From Trametopsis cervina (Eukaryota > Basidiomycota > Agaricomycetes > Polyporales > Irpicaceae): 64,000 nt of DNA. Position numbers and translations under genes: made by a program. Location of the stretch: positions 914,589-978,588 of the forward strand of contig MU278356.1 in NCBI GenBank assembly GCA_022385755.1, read 5' to 3'. The stretch's first letter is position 1, and each line of letters starts with the position of its first letter. Under the pieces are notes generated by a model that had not been told where the DNA came from, searched no databases, and was given only the letters and a program-made list of their open reading frames with translations. This document shows positions 1-12,900 of the stretch, piece after piece.

Positions 1-3000
1 CAAAACATATCCCGCTGCTAGACGCGCATCGTGACATCTACTGTGACCTGCGTCTCCGCAAAATGCTTTCCAGGCGTGGCAGTCGAATTCGAACTATGAT
101 TCATCCGTTTTGCTTCCTGGGAAATGAGGGTCCGAGCAGCCTTCTTGCATTACGTCGGGTCAAGTGAGTACAAGGGCGTTGGCAAAAGTGGTCGTTATTG
201 CCTGACTAAATACTTGAAACTCAGCGAGGAATTCATGATGGAACAGCAGACGCAAAGAGGTGACGCGATTTGAATGCACAGCTGCCATGCCTCCACGCCT
301 CTATCGACCGCTATTGGCGCAGAGGATAAGCTCGTAGGTTTGTCAGAGTTTCAGAGTCGTGGTCATCCTGCTGCTAACATCTTCCCATCACGAATGGAGC
401 TGCTTTCTGTGATGGGTAGGTCTTCTTTTCGTTTGGGGCATCCTATTGGCTGAGGAAGCTGTCTTCTTTCAAGCTTCCTTTCAAATAACCACACACGCGT
501 TCTCAGCCAGCCATCCCCTTCGCTCATTCCGTCCTTCGCCGTGATGATGAGCGTGGGCGTGTGTGCAGAAGTCAGCAGGGTACTCAATGACCGTGAGTAA
601 ACCCAGCGCTCACGCGGGCAACCTTTCCGCCATTCAAACGACGTCCCGAAATCCATTCCCACTGCTGCACACCGCATGTCAACATAGAAGAAAGATCGTC
701 GAAGGGTTTCCAGATGGCCACGGCTCCCATACCACCAAACACTCTCAACCACCCGTTCAAATCCCCTTCCGCGATGTAATTTCATTTTGGCTTCGTAGCC
801 TCGTGTCTCGGTTTCGCTACTAATGTGGCTATAGACATCTCAGGCTCCAGCTGACCTGCCAATCTGAATCCGCCCATCTATCGTCGCCAGGTATCCATCG
901 ATGTCACGAAGCCTCGCAGATGCATCCATACATACCGAGCTCGCTTCCCGGTCCTCCGAACACGTCACGCGTCCAGCGCCCGAAGGCTCGCACGAAGAGA
1001 CAAAGACAATAAGACACAGAACGGCACGAACGCGCGAGAGCACTCCGTTCGTTCATTCGCAGCGGCGTCTGGTTCATGCCCAGAACATCTCGCTTTCCGT
1101 GCGTCGACGCCTCGAGTGATCACAGCCTGGACCGTTCCTTCATTCATCACACTCCTATATATCACAAGCAGACACAAATCTATGATGTTGACCAGTCGGA
1201 AAGTCGACAGGGAGAACTTTAAACGAACCAAGCCACATGGGAATCCGTGCGGACTGAACTCCGCTCTTCCTTTCGTCGCACGAGACGAATTCAACGATGA
1301 ACCTTGCTGTTTTTTCTTCATACAGCACAGCCGGCATCGCCTGACAGCCATCTCGAAATGAGGGGCGCCTTCGAATGTTCACAACGCGGAAACCCTCTTT
1401 GACTGAGCTCGAACTGTGCATGCCTCGTGTCGGTGCGCGTGATACCGAGCAGGGAGGAGTGGGGAGATCCCTCCCCGCCTGGCGAAGCTCACGTCTTCAC
1501 GATACCTGCGGACGTGACATCCCGTCATCCCTGATGACGATGTACGAAGTCTACGCTGAGAAGCAGCCACCGGAGCATTGTTAGAGGTTGGTCAGATTGT
1601 CTCATTCTTTTTTTCGTGCATTATGGCCTTCTCGGTCGCGGTGAGCGGTACGTCCGATGCTCGGGTTCAGATGACATTGCTGAGCGTCATGTGCATCGTG
1701 CGTGAACGCATGTCGCAGGACGGGAGAACATGGCCAGCAACAGCAACGATGTGTGGGGAGGGACTTCTCCAGATCGCACGGGACATCGCACCCGGTCTCC
1801 CCTCTTTGCCGTGCCCAGAATTCCAAGCAACTCACCCACCTCCCCACGGCGAAGTGCGCGAACGCAACAAGTCACCAGCCAGCCAGCTGCGTCCGAAAGT
1901 CTGATCAGCGCACGTCACGATACGTCAAAACGCACCGGCGCAAAGAAGGAAAGCTCACAGAATCAGGGTAAAACGATTAAGGTTTACAGGGATACTGCAG
2001 TGCCAACACGAGATGCGCATGACCTACCCATCCTCGCTCAAATACCGATCTCTCCGTGTTACATAACCACAGGTGTTATCGTCCTTGCATGTTTGCAACT
2101 ATCGGCGTCACCAGAACGTCGGCAGACGTTTCCCTGTCTTTCTTGCCCGTCTCATTAGAGGAACGCATCGTCCACTTACAGTCGAGCTGCGGGGTATCGC
2201 CAATTGCCTGTAGATTCAAATTTATCGAGACCTTCTACCCATTCCTCGCGCCGAGCCGGCCGTGTCCATGTTCTTGGGCCCCAGAAAAGCCTGAGAGCGA
2301 TTCGAGCTCGGTTCGCTTACACCCAAGTGTCGCTGGCCAGTAACGTGCCACCGTGTTCTGCACCGTATCACTCAGCTTATCTGTGTCGCGTACTGTACTC
2401 TATCACCATATCTTTGGATAGGCTACAGCCCAATGCCGGTCATCATTACTTACTCCACACCAATGTTCCAGCGTAAGGGTGGCTTGGCGAGCGTGTACGC
2501 GTAACGATAACGTCTGCCTGTCATTGCAGAGCTCGCAGGGGAGATAACAATTCGATACAACTACGCTAGCGAACACCAACGAGTAGAGTGAGGGAACGAA
2601 CAGCCAATAAAAACGTGTAATAAGCTTATGTAGTGCGTATGAGTATCAGTACGTGGAGCGTAAGTCAACTATGTACAACGAAGGAGACTGGCGAATATAG
2701 GGATGTGTAGGTAAAAGTAGCAGAAGGCGACACAGACAGACAGGCGAGATGAGATGTAACATACTTATAACAGGGAGCAGAGGCCAAGATGTACCATATA
2801 GAGGGGAGTGTAAGAGATGGCGGCCCACGGACGGCGCGGTGTCGACGGGGTGAAACATTATCGAAGCACAACTCGAAAGGGAGGAAATATAAAGATCCAT
2901 ACCGTACCGAAACGACGCGAAGAGAGGTGGACCCCACACCAACATCTACCGTCCAACCCGTGGCGTTGGAGAGTTTAAAACACAAGAGCGAAAAAGAAGG

Positions 3001-3556
3001 AGGCGACGATCCAAGAAGGCGCGCTAGGAAGGTGGACTGGAGAGAACCGGTGTGGGCGCAAGGAGACGGGGCGCAGGAAGGCCAAGAAGGCGGTGTAAAA
3101 TACAAGAAAGACAAGTCCATAACGAGCCTTCCACGCGCGCGTCCCCAGGCTCCGAGATTTCAAAGTCGAGAGGTGTAAGATATAGCGATATGTACAGCAT
3201 CTGCCGCCGTCGTCCGCTGCGCATGTGTATGGCGCATAGTCGCCGATGAATAGAGTCGGATGGGGATAGCATACAGTGTTTGACGATGAGTCGACGAGGA
3301 AGACGGCGGCGAGTGCGGGGTGACGGTGACAACGAACAGAGAGACAAGGCGAACGACCCGGTCCATGCGTAGATGCGATGCGGGCAAGAAACACGCCTGA
3401 GGGCGTCACACGTCGGTTTGCGACGGATGACTGCGTAGACGAGGAGGGCGCGGCGACGATGTTGTGCGTTACCACCAGGTACGCCACAGCACATGTCAGC
3501 GCCACACGACGAGGGATTGAAGGAGACAAGAACTGGCGAGCCGTGGCGTACGAGAC
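1..3556. other. Stretch without a supportable gene
   Basis: I see only short open frames that compete on both strands. None has a recognisable domain, and none can be joined by splice sites into a longer protein. The right part, about 2.6-3.55 kb, lies just downstream of the Con7-like stop codon and should include its 3' untranslated region. No tRNA, transposase or terminal repeat was seen. Confidence 0.6.
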
Positions 3557-6500
3557 TTAAACGTCCCCGCTAGCAGCTCCGTTCGTCTCCCACTCGTCTC
3601 TCCCTCCGAAGCCAGGCAGCGCCGTCAAGAGCGTGCTATCCGGCGGGAGTCTATTGCTCCCCAAGCTGACGTGGCTCGTGAGCATCGGCTCCTCCTCGTC
3701 GCCAACAACGCCGACGATGGCGTGTCCATTCGCGCCGCCGTTCAGGGCAGCATCCCACGACGACGCAGACGCAGACGTCGGCGTCGGGGGGAAATACGAC
3801 TGGGGCTGTTGCTGGCCTTGCTGCTGGGGGTGGGGGACGCCTGAGCGGCCGGGGGCACTGACCAACGCCATCGGCGTACGCGATGGGTGGTGCCAGTTCT
3901 CCTGCTGGGCCGGATGATGCGGGTGGGAGTGATAATACATCTCCTCCTCATACTCCTGCGGCTGATGGTGAGCGTGCTGATTGTGGTGGCCACTTGCTTG
4001 GGCGAGATATCGCCCGTGCACGTCCTCGACGGGGCTCGGCAGACCAGGTCCGCCAACGTAGTGCTCTTCGTCGTACGACAGGCCACCACCTCGCCCGTAC
4101 CCGTAACCTGAGTGCGCCGCCGGAGCGTGATGCGGCGAAGGATACGGCTGGCTGCCCCTCCGCCTCAACGCACCCATACCCAGGGCGTGCTCGTAGGTAG
4201 GGTCCATCCCGCCGAGTATATACGACTGCCCGGCAGCCCCAAGCATGTTGGGGACAGCGGACGGATGATGAGGGTGGTGGGGATGGTGAGGGTGATGTGA
4301 GTGCTGGTGGGAGGCGGCGAGGACGGCGCGCTCCTGCCTCTCGCGCTCGCGGTCAGCGTCCTCGGCCTCCTTCTTCGCCTGCCGCCACTGCTTGCGCAGC
4401 TCTTTGAACTCTGAAAACAAGGGCAAAGTCAGCAGGCGCGTTCCCACGGGCGATCAAGACAAGTATCCAGGAATGTAGGAAACGACTTATGCGGCACGGG
4501 CGTGGGTGCGCTCACGGCCAGAATACCAATTGCAAGCGCAGTTAGGGCGGGCTGACAGCGTCGCTCTCACGCGGGCAATCTTGTGTACCCTCACTCCCTC
4601 TGCGCCTTGGCTCTGCGCGGGCGAGTGGCGGTGGGATGTCCAGGAAGCGCACAGTGACTGTCGGCCCGCCTTGCCCAAAAGCAGCAATCGTCCTGCCTCT
4701 CTCAGCCCCCAGAGGACCCGTCCCCCGCCACGACCATGTGCTCACGATGTGAAACCACAGACCCACAGGGGCCCATAGGTCCACACAAGCCACACGGGGC
4801 CGTGTACGCCAAAAAACACAACGCCCCTATACGTAAAAGCGGAAAGACAAGAACAAGGGTCGGGGCAAATGCGACCGAGACACCCTGGCGAGGCGCAGAG
4901 ACGCGCGATCGTCAGGGTTGGGGGAGAGGTGCATAAATGACATGTCGGAGCATGACCGAGCTAGCGACAGTGTGGTGCAGAAGGAACGAGACCAAACACG
5001 GGGAAATTTCAGACACTCACCGGCCGGACTCCGCTTTGAGCCGTGCTTCTGCATGGTAACGTGCGCATTCAGGTGGTTGAGGGTACCGTAGGCTTTCGTG
5101 CAGTTCGGGAAACTATTTGAAGGAGGGCGTATCATTAGCATGGTTGTATGCGCCCGCGAGTGGGGTGAGAAGGAAATTTGAGGGCTGAAATGTGAGATGC
5201 AGAGTGGGACAACCTTGTTGGAATAGACCCGAGATACTCTTCGCCGTATCCACAGTGATCGTACCGAAACAAGTTGCCGCCGCCCATGTCTCCTCAGCCG
5301 CCTTCTCCCACGCCGCTTAGACCAGCTTCTGCACTTCATCCCCCACCCCAGTTGCCTTCTGCTAACGAAAAGTTGCAACTCACCTGCAGCGGTACAACCT
5401 CTCGATCTCGTCATATCTCCTCCTCGGCCTCTTCTTCACTGCATTCCCGGGCAGCGCCACAAAGCTATACGTCTTGCTGGACTTCCCGCCCGATCTGCCC
5501 TGATGGTGCTTTCCATCAGGAGATGACTTGGGATCTGAGGGCGAGGACTTCATGTCGGGCGATGCAAGGCCCAATTCGTCTATCGGCGAAGACATGTCTG
5601 AAATTAGGCATATATATTGTAGGTCGGAGGGCCACATAGATGAAAGAAAAAAGGACGCACCATTCTCGCCATTGACACTTCCAAACTCGCGTGCAAGGTC
5701 CCCATCCATATCAATCCCAAGTCCCACACTCGATTGCGCAACCGCACTCGTCGCGGTCATCACCAACGGCTCCGTTGTGAGAGGGCCACCAGCCGCGCCT
5801 GGCATCCCTGCCACCGACTGCCTCCTTCCCTCCGATTCGCTCGAATACCCACCCTCGTTGTTCCATTGCGAAGACGACGAGGACGAAGGGTATGTGTAGC
5901 CCCTCGCCGGACCAGGTCGTGGCGAGAACTCGTCTGCGGACGCGACGGACGGCCTCCTCGCAGCCGCGAACGCGTCTTCACGCGGGTAATTTGACGAATG
6001 GTGATGCTGAGGGTGGTGGTGCAGGGACGACGAGAGGTGGTGGCTCGGATAGTGCTGCTTGAGGGTCGAGTGATTGGGCAGTGACGAGGAGATGGAGGGG
6101 AGCGAGGGCAAGGATGGGTACGCGCCGCCTAAGGTCTGCTGCTGCTGTTGCTGCTGCTGGGTGGAGGTACGGAAGCGCGCATTTGGCTCTGAAAGGCGGC
6201 GACCCGCGTCGAACGCGTACGACGCGGCGGCGTTGGATGATGATGAGGACGCGGTGGCGGCATTGTTGTTATTGCTGTTGTTGCCTCTGCTCGGATAGTG
6301 GAAGCCCGCGAGGTCGCTCCCCGGGCTAGAGGGCGAGGGGTGGTGTGTGCGCGAGTCTAGTTGTGGGCGGGGGAGGTAGGCGATGTCCTGATAGGGTAGG
6401 CTGTACTGTTGGGACTGTGGCGTGGGCGGGTTGTTGGAGACGGCAGAGCCCGCGGTGCGGGGACGGTGGCCGTAGAGCTGGTCGTCTTCGTATGAGGCGG

Positions 6501-6747
6501 ACCTGCGGTGGTCATCGTAGGGGTGCTCGTGCGGATAGGACAGGGCTGCTGAGTGGAGGAAGGGAGGCGGGGAGACGGCGGAGGTGGGTGGGGAGAGGGA
6601 GTGGTGGTCTGGGTCGGATGCAGACGAGGCGGCGTCGGAGGGCGGGGAGAGGGCGGAGGGGTCGGTGCTGTGTGGGAGATGCTTGTTAAGAGCGTTGAGG
6701 GAGAGGTAGTCTACGTGGATGGAGAGGTGGTGGTGTTGGTCGAGCAT
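3557..6747 (-). CDS. CON7: Con7-like C2H2 zinc finger transcription factor
   Basis: Predicted nuclear regulator of 748 residues. Exons on the minus strand: 6747-5661, 5597-5384, 5112-5021, 4410-3557; all joins keep frame. A basic stretch (KKRPRRRYDEIERLYRC) leads into one finger, C-x4-C-x12-H-x5-H, at about residues 433-457, followed by a charged helix (EFKELRKQWRQAKKE). This finger plus its flanks is the signature of the Con7 family, known in Magnaporthe as a regulator of infection-related morphogenesis and cell-wall genes; the role here is inferred. The rest is low complexity: Ser/Pro/His-rich, with a Gln run near residue 200 and His-Pro repeats near the end. The second intron interrupts the finger just after its first Cys. 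The first intron (5660-5598, 63 nt) has no stop in frame, so retention would add 21 residues. The start at 6747 is the first ATG in frame; an overlapping upstream ORF exists. Confidence 0.9.
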
Positions 6748-6809
6748 GCTGGGTCAGAGGCATGGGCGGAGGAGATGTTGGTGGTATATGTTATAGCGAG
6801 CGGTGACAT
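6711..6809 (-). promoter_or_regulatory. Upstream ORF overlapping the Con7-like start
   Basis: An ATG at 6809 opens a 32-codon frame that ends at 6711, past the main start at 6747 and out of frame with it. If the transcript starts upstream of 6809, ribosomes that use this ATG would miss the main start, so it could damp translation. The transcript start is unknown, so the role is inference. It could also be the first coding exon of an unrecognised splice form. Confidence 0.4.
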
Positions 6810-9554
6810 ATTCGCCTGCTGCAAACAAAGCGCGAAACAGAAAACGCCCGAAACAGAAAATCGCATAACCTTGCTCTCGCCTGCCATATCCGGACGCCAT
6901 GCCATCGGCACCTCGGATCTCCCATCATCGATTCCCCTTCCACGCCGAATATTCCATGCGTTACCGTCACGCCGCCCAGTCACTCGGCTCACCTCTCATA
7001 TATCCAAATCCGGCCTGTATCTATCCTCCGCGCAATCATTTCACCCACGAACGCTGCCGCCTCCTTCGGACCCCCACGTGGCCGCCACGAGCAGGCACAT
7101 GACCGCCCCGTCGACATTCCCCTCCATCTGCGACTCTCTTTCCTCTCCCCGCTCAACCGTCACCGTCGTCGTCGCCCGTGTCGTAGTCACAGCTTGAGCC
7201 GACTTTGTGCCTTCATGCGCGCTGTCTGCACCTTACAAGCATGCACGACTCGGTCCATACTGTGTTCCCGCCCCCCGCTCTCACCCTCGCCGCCGCCCAC
7301 CATGCCACCAACACGAGGATATCGCGGTACGTTCTATTGTCTTTGCTTCCGCCCATTGATCCAATTACCATGGGGGGCCGGACCGCCCGACCTCCTATCG
7401 CTATCTCGTGGCCCGTCTCTGCCCCTCCTTTCTGCGCCGTTCGCCAGCACTGCACTGTCACAGAGCGCGCGGCAGTAAATTGCGCTCAGGGGTCGTGGGT
7501 TGTGTACCATGTATTATCGCGCTATTATCACCACAGCATTAATTCATCGCATTAATCCATGAAATTATTGCATTCCTGTGCACCATCATCTGAGCAACGC
7601 AACGAACGCGACGTCCCGCTCTCCGTCCCCGTCGCCAGTGGCTCTCTCGATCTCGTCCATCACCCTCCCCCGTGCGCACAGCGCTCCCCTCGTCCCGCCT
7701 CCGATGCACTTCGGAACACACACCTCCCATCACCGTAATTTGCAAACCCCACCTCGGGACTGACCTCACCACCATCATACCCTGAGCATTGCCCAGTATG
7801 GTAAGACACCGACACACACTCCAGCCCGTCCGTCTTGAGCACACCCAACGCCACAACGCCCTCGGGAGCAGATCCTCCGTACAATGGTGTTCCAGACGCA
7901 ATCGCACATTGTCCAGTTCACTTAGATAGCATTAGCACAAAGAACTCAGCGACAACTTTCCGCCCCTCTTCCGTGCGCTCGAAAACTGCTTTGCAGAGAA
8001 ACAATAGAGCACCGGGTGATATGTGCGCATATGTGCGGAATCAATAAGAGGGGCCACGGTCGAGATGCACCGATTGGTTCATGAGACACCGGACGCGAAC
8101 ACGGGGGAGGGCGTTCCTTGGAGGGAGAGGAGGCCGGGGAGAGGTGAGAGAGGAGGGATGCGGGCTGCAGAGCTCTGGATCCTGGATCTCCTATGTTGTC
8201 ATCCCAGTGCACGATCAAGGGTGCTGCAGGCCACGAGTCCAGTCACAACAAACACTGACCACATCCTGCTGATGCGCATCGACGGGCATGCAGGCGTTCT
8301 GACCGCTCGTTGTTCAAACGCAGTCGACATTTTCTGTCAAGGCGACATCTGTATACCCACCCTGCCACATCACGCCTGTACAGCGGCCGCGAGTCTGTGA
8401 ATCCATCCGCCCGTTCGTCCGTTTGTTAGTTATTGCGTCACGGCAAACAGGGCCTCCGAGCACAGCAGCCTCCGTTCGTTCTGTTTCTGTTTGTTTGTTT
8501 ATTTGTTTTCCAACATCGTGAATGCACAGCACCCGTCAGAACGCGCTGCGATCTCATCCAAATCCTCGCAGCATCGGGCCGGACGGGCGGGCCCCAGCAC
8601 ACACCAATACCATTCATCCATTCATCCGCTCACCCAAATTCCATGCCTCACAAATTGAACACCGCACCGCCAGCAGCGCAATTAAGGTCCCAGCCAATCA
8701 GGGCGCTGCCCTCCGCAATTAACGAGCCACGATCGCGCGCGCGCAGAGGGAAACCCCTCCCGTTGTGTTCTGATCATGCTGTCCAGCCTGCTGCAGCTCC
8801 CGTGTGTGCGCGTGTGTGGGCGCATTTTCGGATGGATAATGGATTGTGGATGTGGATAATGCATGATGCGTGATGGACACGTACACGTCTCCCGGACGCG
8901 TGCTGTCCCCATGGCGTGGCGGGCTTGCTGGGGGACGAAGATACGACGATACGAACACGACGTGCTGTTCAAGAAGGCGAGTGCATGCGTCGAACCGCGA
9001 GAATGCGACGTGCTCGTGCTCATCGTCCTTACCTCGCCTCGCAGCACTGCGCACGCACGCATCTGTGCTCGAGCCACCGATCCATCAAATTACCTCGCAC
9101 ACTGCCCCATTCTCGAATTCGTAGATGCAGAACATAAACAAAGAAGTAACAGAAGAAAAAACAAATACATCGCGCTTGAGCACGTTCGCCTCGCCGTGCC
9201 ACACCGCCTGCCCTCCACAAAATCCTGCCGCCACCTCGCCGCTCGCACCTTCGCACAACCCGTGCCCGCGTGCCCGCCGCGAGGCCATCCGCGTTCTGGT
9301 ACAGGTGCGCCGTCCGCCTCATCACGAGGCAACCCCAACTCAATCCGAATGACCCTCGCCGTCGGCCGCACATCGCGTCGGCCAACTCCATCCGCATCAG
9401 CCCTCCAAATTACCTGCTCATGCATGGCCCGTTCGAACGTTCCGATGCACTCGCTCGCGTTCCGTGTGGGTGTGGGCAACGACGGGCGGGCGGGGACTGG
9501 CTGATGATGATGGTCTCCACGGGGACGGTGGCCCTCGGCGCGGAGGCTTTTCAT

Positions 9555-9900
9555 TCTCATTCTTTCTCTTCCCGCCTTGGAGCAGATGTTGCGTCCATGC
9601 TCTCGCTTTTGCCACTGCCGTTGTTTTCGCGCCACTCATTGTTTGTTTTTGCCACTGTTTCGTCCTTGTTTTCCCTACTTCCCTCGTTACTTTTGTCGCA
9701 CATCTGCCCAGCCACACGGCCAGCCACTCCGTCTACCAATTTCACCCAATTTCACCTATCCTCCCACCCGCCCCATTCCATCCACTTCATCCAAACCACC
9801 CAAATAAACCCACCCCCGCCCGATCTCGTACACAACACCAACACAAAGACAGAGCCCTCACAGCCCCAGCCCCAGAACGAAACCCCGCACGGCCCAGTTA
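9555..9900 (+). promoter_or_regulatory. Pyrimidine/CA-rich tract, possible promoter
   Basis: The plus strand here is dominated by C, T and A, with few G. This is the composition usual just upstream of fungal start codons. It is followed at 9902 by an ATG that opens only a 49-codon frame with no recognisable content. It may be the promoter of a noncoding transcript or simply biased DNA. Confidence 0.2.
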
Positions 9901-12900
9901 GATGAAATCACCGGGTGCAGTAATTAATATCTCGCATCGCATTAATATAATACAGCACACCTCACTCGCCGTGCATCGTGTATCGCGGGCTCGGCGAGCG
10001 GCGGCGTCTCGGTTTGTACGATGCGATTCGTTCTCGTGCATGCGCGAGCGGGTGCTGTACTGAGCTCTGCAGTGCTTTCTATTGAATGGTGCTCGATATT
10101 GGCTGATCGAGGTGTATTTGATGAGAGGACGACGAGCACGTCGGCTCAATTCGCCTGATTTGGAGTGGCGGGACGTCTTTGGTGCTGTGCGTTCATGCGG
10201 AAGATGATTGACTGAGATATGTTGTCATTCATAACATAGCTGTTGAAAGTACTGTGCACTTCTCGAACCAATTTATTTTTATTGTACACTCCGCTACAGT
10301 ATGGCCAACATCGCTCTAATCAAGTAAGCTACAAAGAAACCCGCCCTGTCACCTCGAACAACCGACCATTCATCGCAGGACCGTCCGCCCGCACGTCGCA
10401 AACGCGATGCCCAGCGCACGAACGAGCAATCAATCGACCAGGTCCTGAACTTAGAGACGCAGACGCGGCTCAGCTCGCGCGGGACGGAACGAGCCAATTT
10501 CGGCGGGATCGCAGCGTGCCTGGCAGCGTCGTTCTATCGCGTGTGCGAGGCGGGCATCGTTCACCTCTGTGCAAGACACCGTGCCGCGAACAAACCTACG
10601 AAGCGCCACCGCCGCCGCACAACAAATCTGTATCACCGTCCTGTTCATCCGGGACGGCATGATAGCATAGGACTGAACGCACGGAATTGCAGCGGAGGGA
10701 GGACGCTGGCAGGTGCTCTACAAGCTTTTGCCCGTCAACCCCGCTGTACAGTAGTGGCCGTTCAGATAGACAGACGTACTGCTCGCACTCACCTCTCTTC
10801 CAAACGTCCAACCTCCAAAATCAATGTCGTCCATTAGTGCTATTGCTGCCGCAGTTGTTCCGAGCACAGCGACGTTTCGTAGCCTCGCGTCGCACTGGCA
10901 CCGACGGTGGCATGCCCCGCGTCCGTGTCCGTGTCCACAGCCGCCCGTCCAGACGCAACGCAATCTGATAAACTCTAAAACACCCCAATACATTTCGGGA
11001 GAAGAGGGTTAGGTTTTTCCCTTCACTCGCGCGACGTGCAGGGTCGCGCAACTGACGGGATGGTGCGAAGGGACCATTCGCGCATGTGACAGCTATGGGT
11101 CAGCGCGCTTGCGTCAGGCGATCGTTCTGCGTCCCACGCCTTTCCTTCCTTCCTCACTTCAGAGTGTAATGTAAACCTTCGTTCAATGGATGGCGTATAT
11201 GAGTGTGTAAATGCTTCTTCTTCGCCGGAGCTCGTCCCGGCCGTCCGAGTGTGATACAAAGCCGCCGCGTCGGTGGTCACCTCAGGTGTTGAGGTGGCGT
11301 GGCGGGATGTGCAGTGCGCCGGACAGCGAACCTGGGGACGCGGATGTGGATGATCATGATCGTGATGATGATGGCGGTGGTGGTGGACCCGCGACGGGCT
11401 GATGCAGCTTCTCGCGTGCCAGAGCATACAGCAGCAGTGCCAGTGCGTGCGCAGTGTCACCCGATCGCGCAGAACGTTCTGCATGGAAAAGCCCGGGCAG
11501 GGAAGTTCGAAGCACAACGTCAGACGAAGATCCGATGCGGCGACATCATCTCCACGACACGATGACGGCCGACTGCAGCGAAGCACACCCAGCCCCGCGC
11601 GCTCACGGACTGAGCCAGAGACAAAGATGAGAGAAAGACAGAGCAGAGACACGAGCACGAGCCGTGCGCAGGGAAGACGCGACGCGCTGGGTTCGATCCC
11701 CGTCGGGGCCCGTCCTCCCACGCGCACGGCCTTCTGGGCTCTCACAGGAAGGAGCGAGCGCACACACGTCCTGCCTTCCCGTTCGTTTCCTCAACGGAAA
11801 ACATGAATCTTTGAATGCCGGTCTCGGCACTGCGCGAGCTGGGACGTCCCGGGCATCCATGATCCATGGCCAGACTCGCCCTCTATCAGTGCTTCGCAGT
11901 GCTACTGAATGGTAGAGATCTGTTGTTACTGTAAGTAGGGTTGATATCATATGGATGAGAAGGATGGCTGTGTACAGGGATAACACATGACGGGGGATGG
12001 GAGCGCGTCAGGAAGGCAGCTTGCGCTGCTCTCGCATTCAAACACCCTGTACACTCTAGTCCCGCCGCGTCCCGTTCTTTCCTACCTCCGTGCGTCTGGA
12101 TAGCAAACAAGACCCCGTCCGACGTCCTCTCGTTATAGTTTCCTGCTTAGGACAGAAGCAGTCCACCAAGGGAAACGTCAAACAAGCAGTGCATATAGCG
12201 TGCACAACGCCGACGCAAGACGGAGCGAAGCGCGTTCGCAATCCCCATCTGCACTGATGTGAGCAGTGCTTCGTCCCACCGCCCACCCGTCGCTGCTCGC
12301 CCATCCGGTCCTCCCGCAAAGATGCGCGTGAAAATTGCACGAATGAGAAGTCGAACAAGAACAAGGAAGAAGTCGAAGCCCTGCGAAGGGATGCACACGC
12401 TGATATATTGACGCACCGCATAGTTGACGTGCGCATGCTGGGGGCAACGTACCGCACCCGGTGCGCAGCGCTTCTTCCTCGTCCACTTTCCGTGCGCATA
12501 ACGTTGCACCGTACGCATTCTGTTCGCTATATGCGCGGAGAGACGCGTTTGACGGTCGTGCCAAGCATTCCTCCAACGCACCAACGTCAATTGTGCGCAA
12601 TATCATGGCTCCTACTCGCCAACGACGCGCCAGTAGACAGCAGCTAGAATGAATGCATTGAGTATGAGCACAGTACCAGCCGTAGCAACACCCTGGCCGA
12701 CTGCGCACGCACCCGCTTCGCCTCCCACACCCATCCCACCTACGCTTCCCACAATCACAATCTACCCTCCTTCTTCCCCCCTTCTCTTCTCCGCGTTATG
12801 AAACCTTGTCCGCTTGCGAAGAAGCAGATCTCAATCCCGCCAATGGGAGATGCCACGCTGCACGTCAGATGATGTGTGGGTTGTCGGTCCTGGGAAACGG

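Noticed and set aside
750..775. CGTTCAAATCC, a second tRNA-like T-loop sequence
   Set aside because: No A-box at the right distance and no matching stems.
11686..11712. A GGTTCGATCCC sequence resembling the T-arm of a tRNA gene
   Set aside because: The 5-bp T stem does not pair, there is no A-box or acceptor stem in the 70 bases before it, and no cloverleaf can be drawn.
11023..11763. 246-codon open frame on the minus strand
   Set aside because: It contains His-Asp and Cys-rich low-complexity runs, has no domain, and overlaps other frames.
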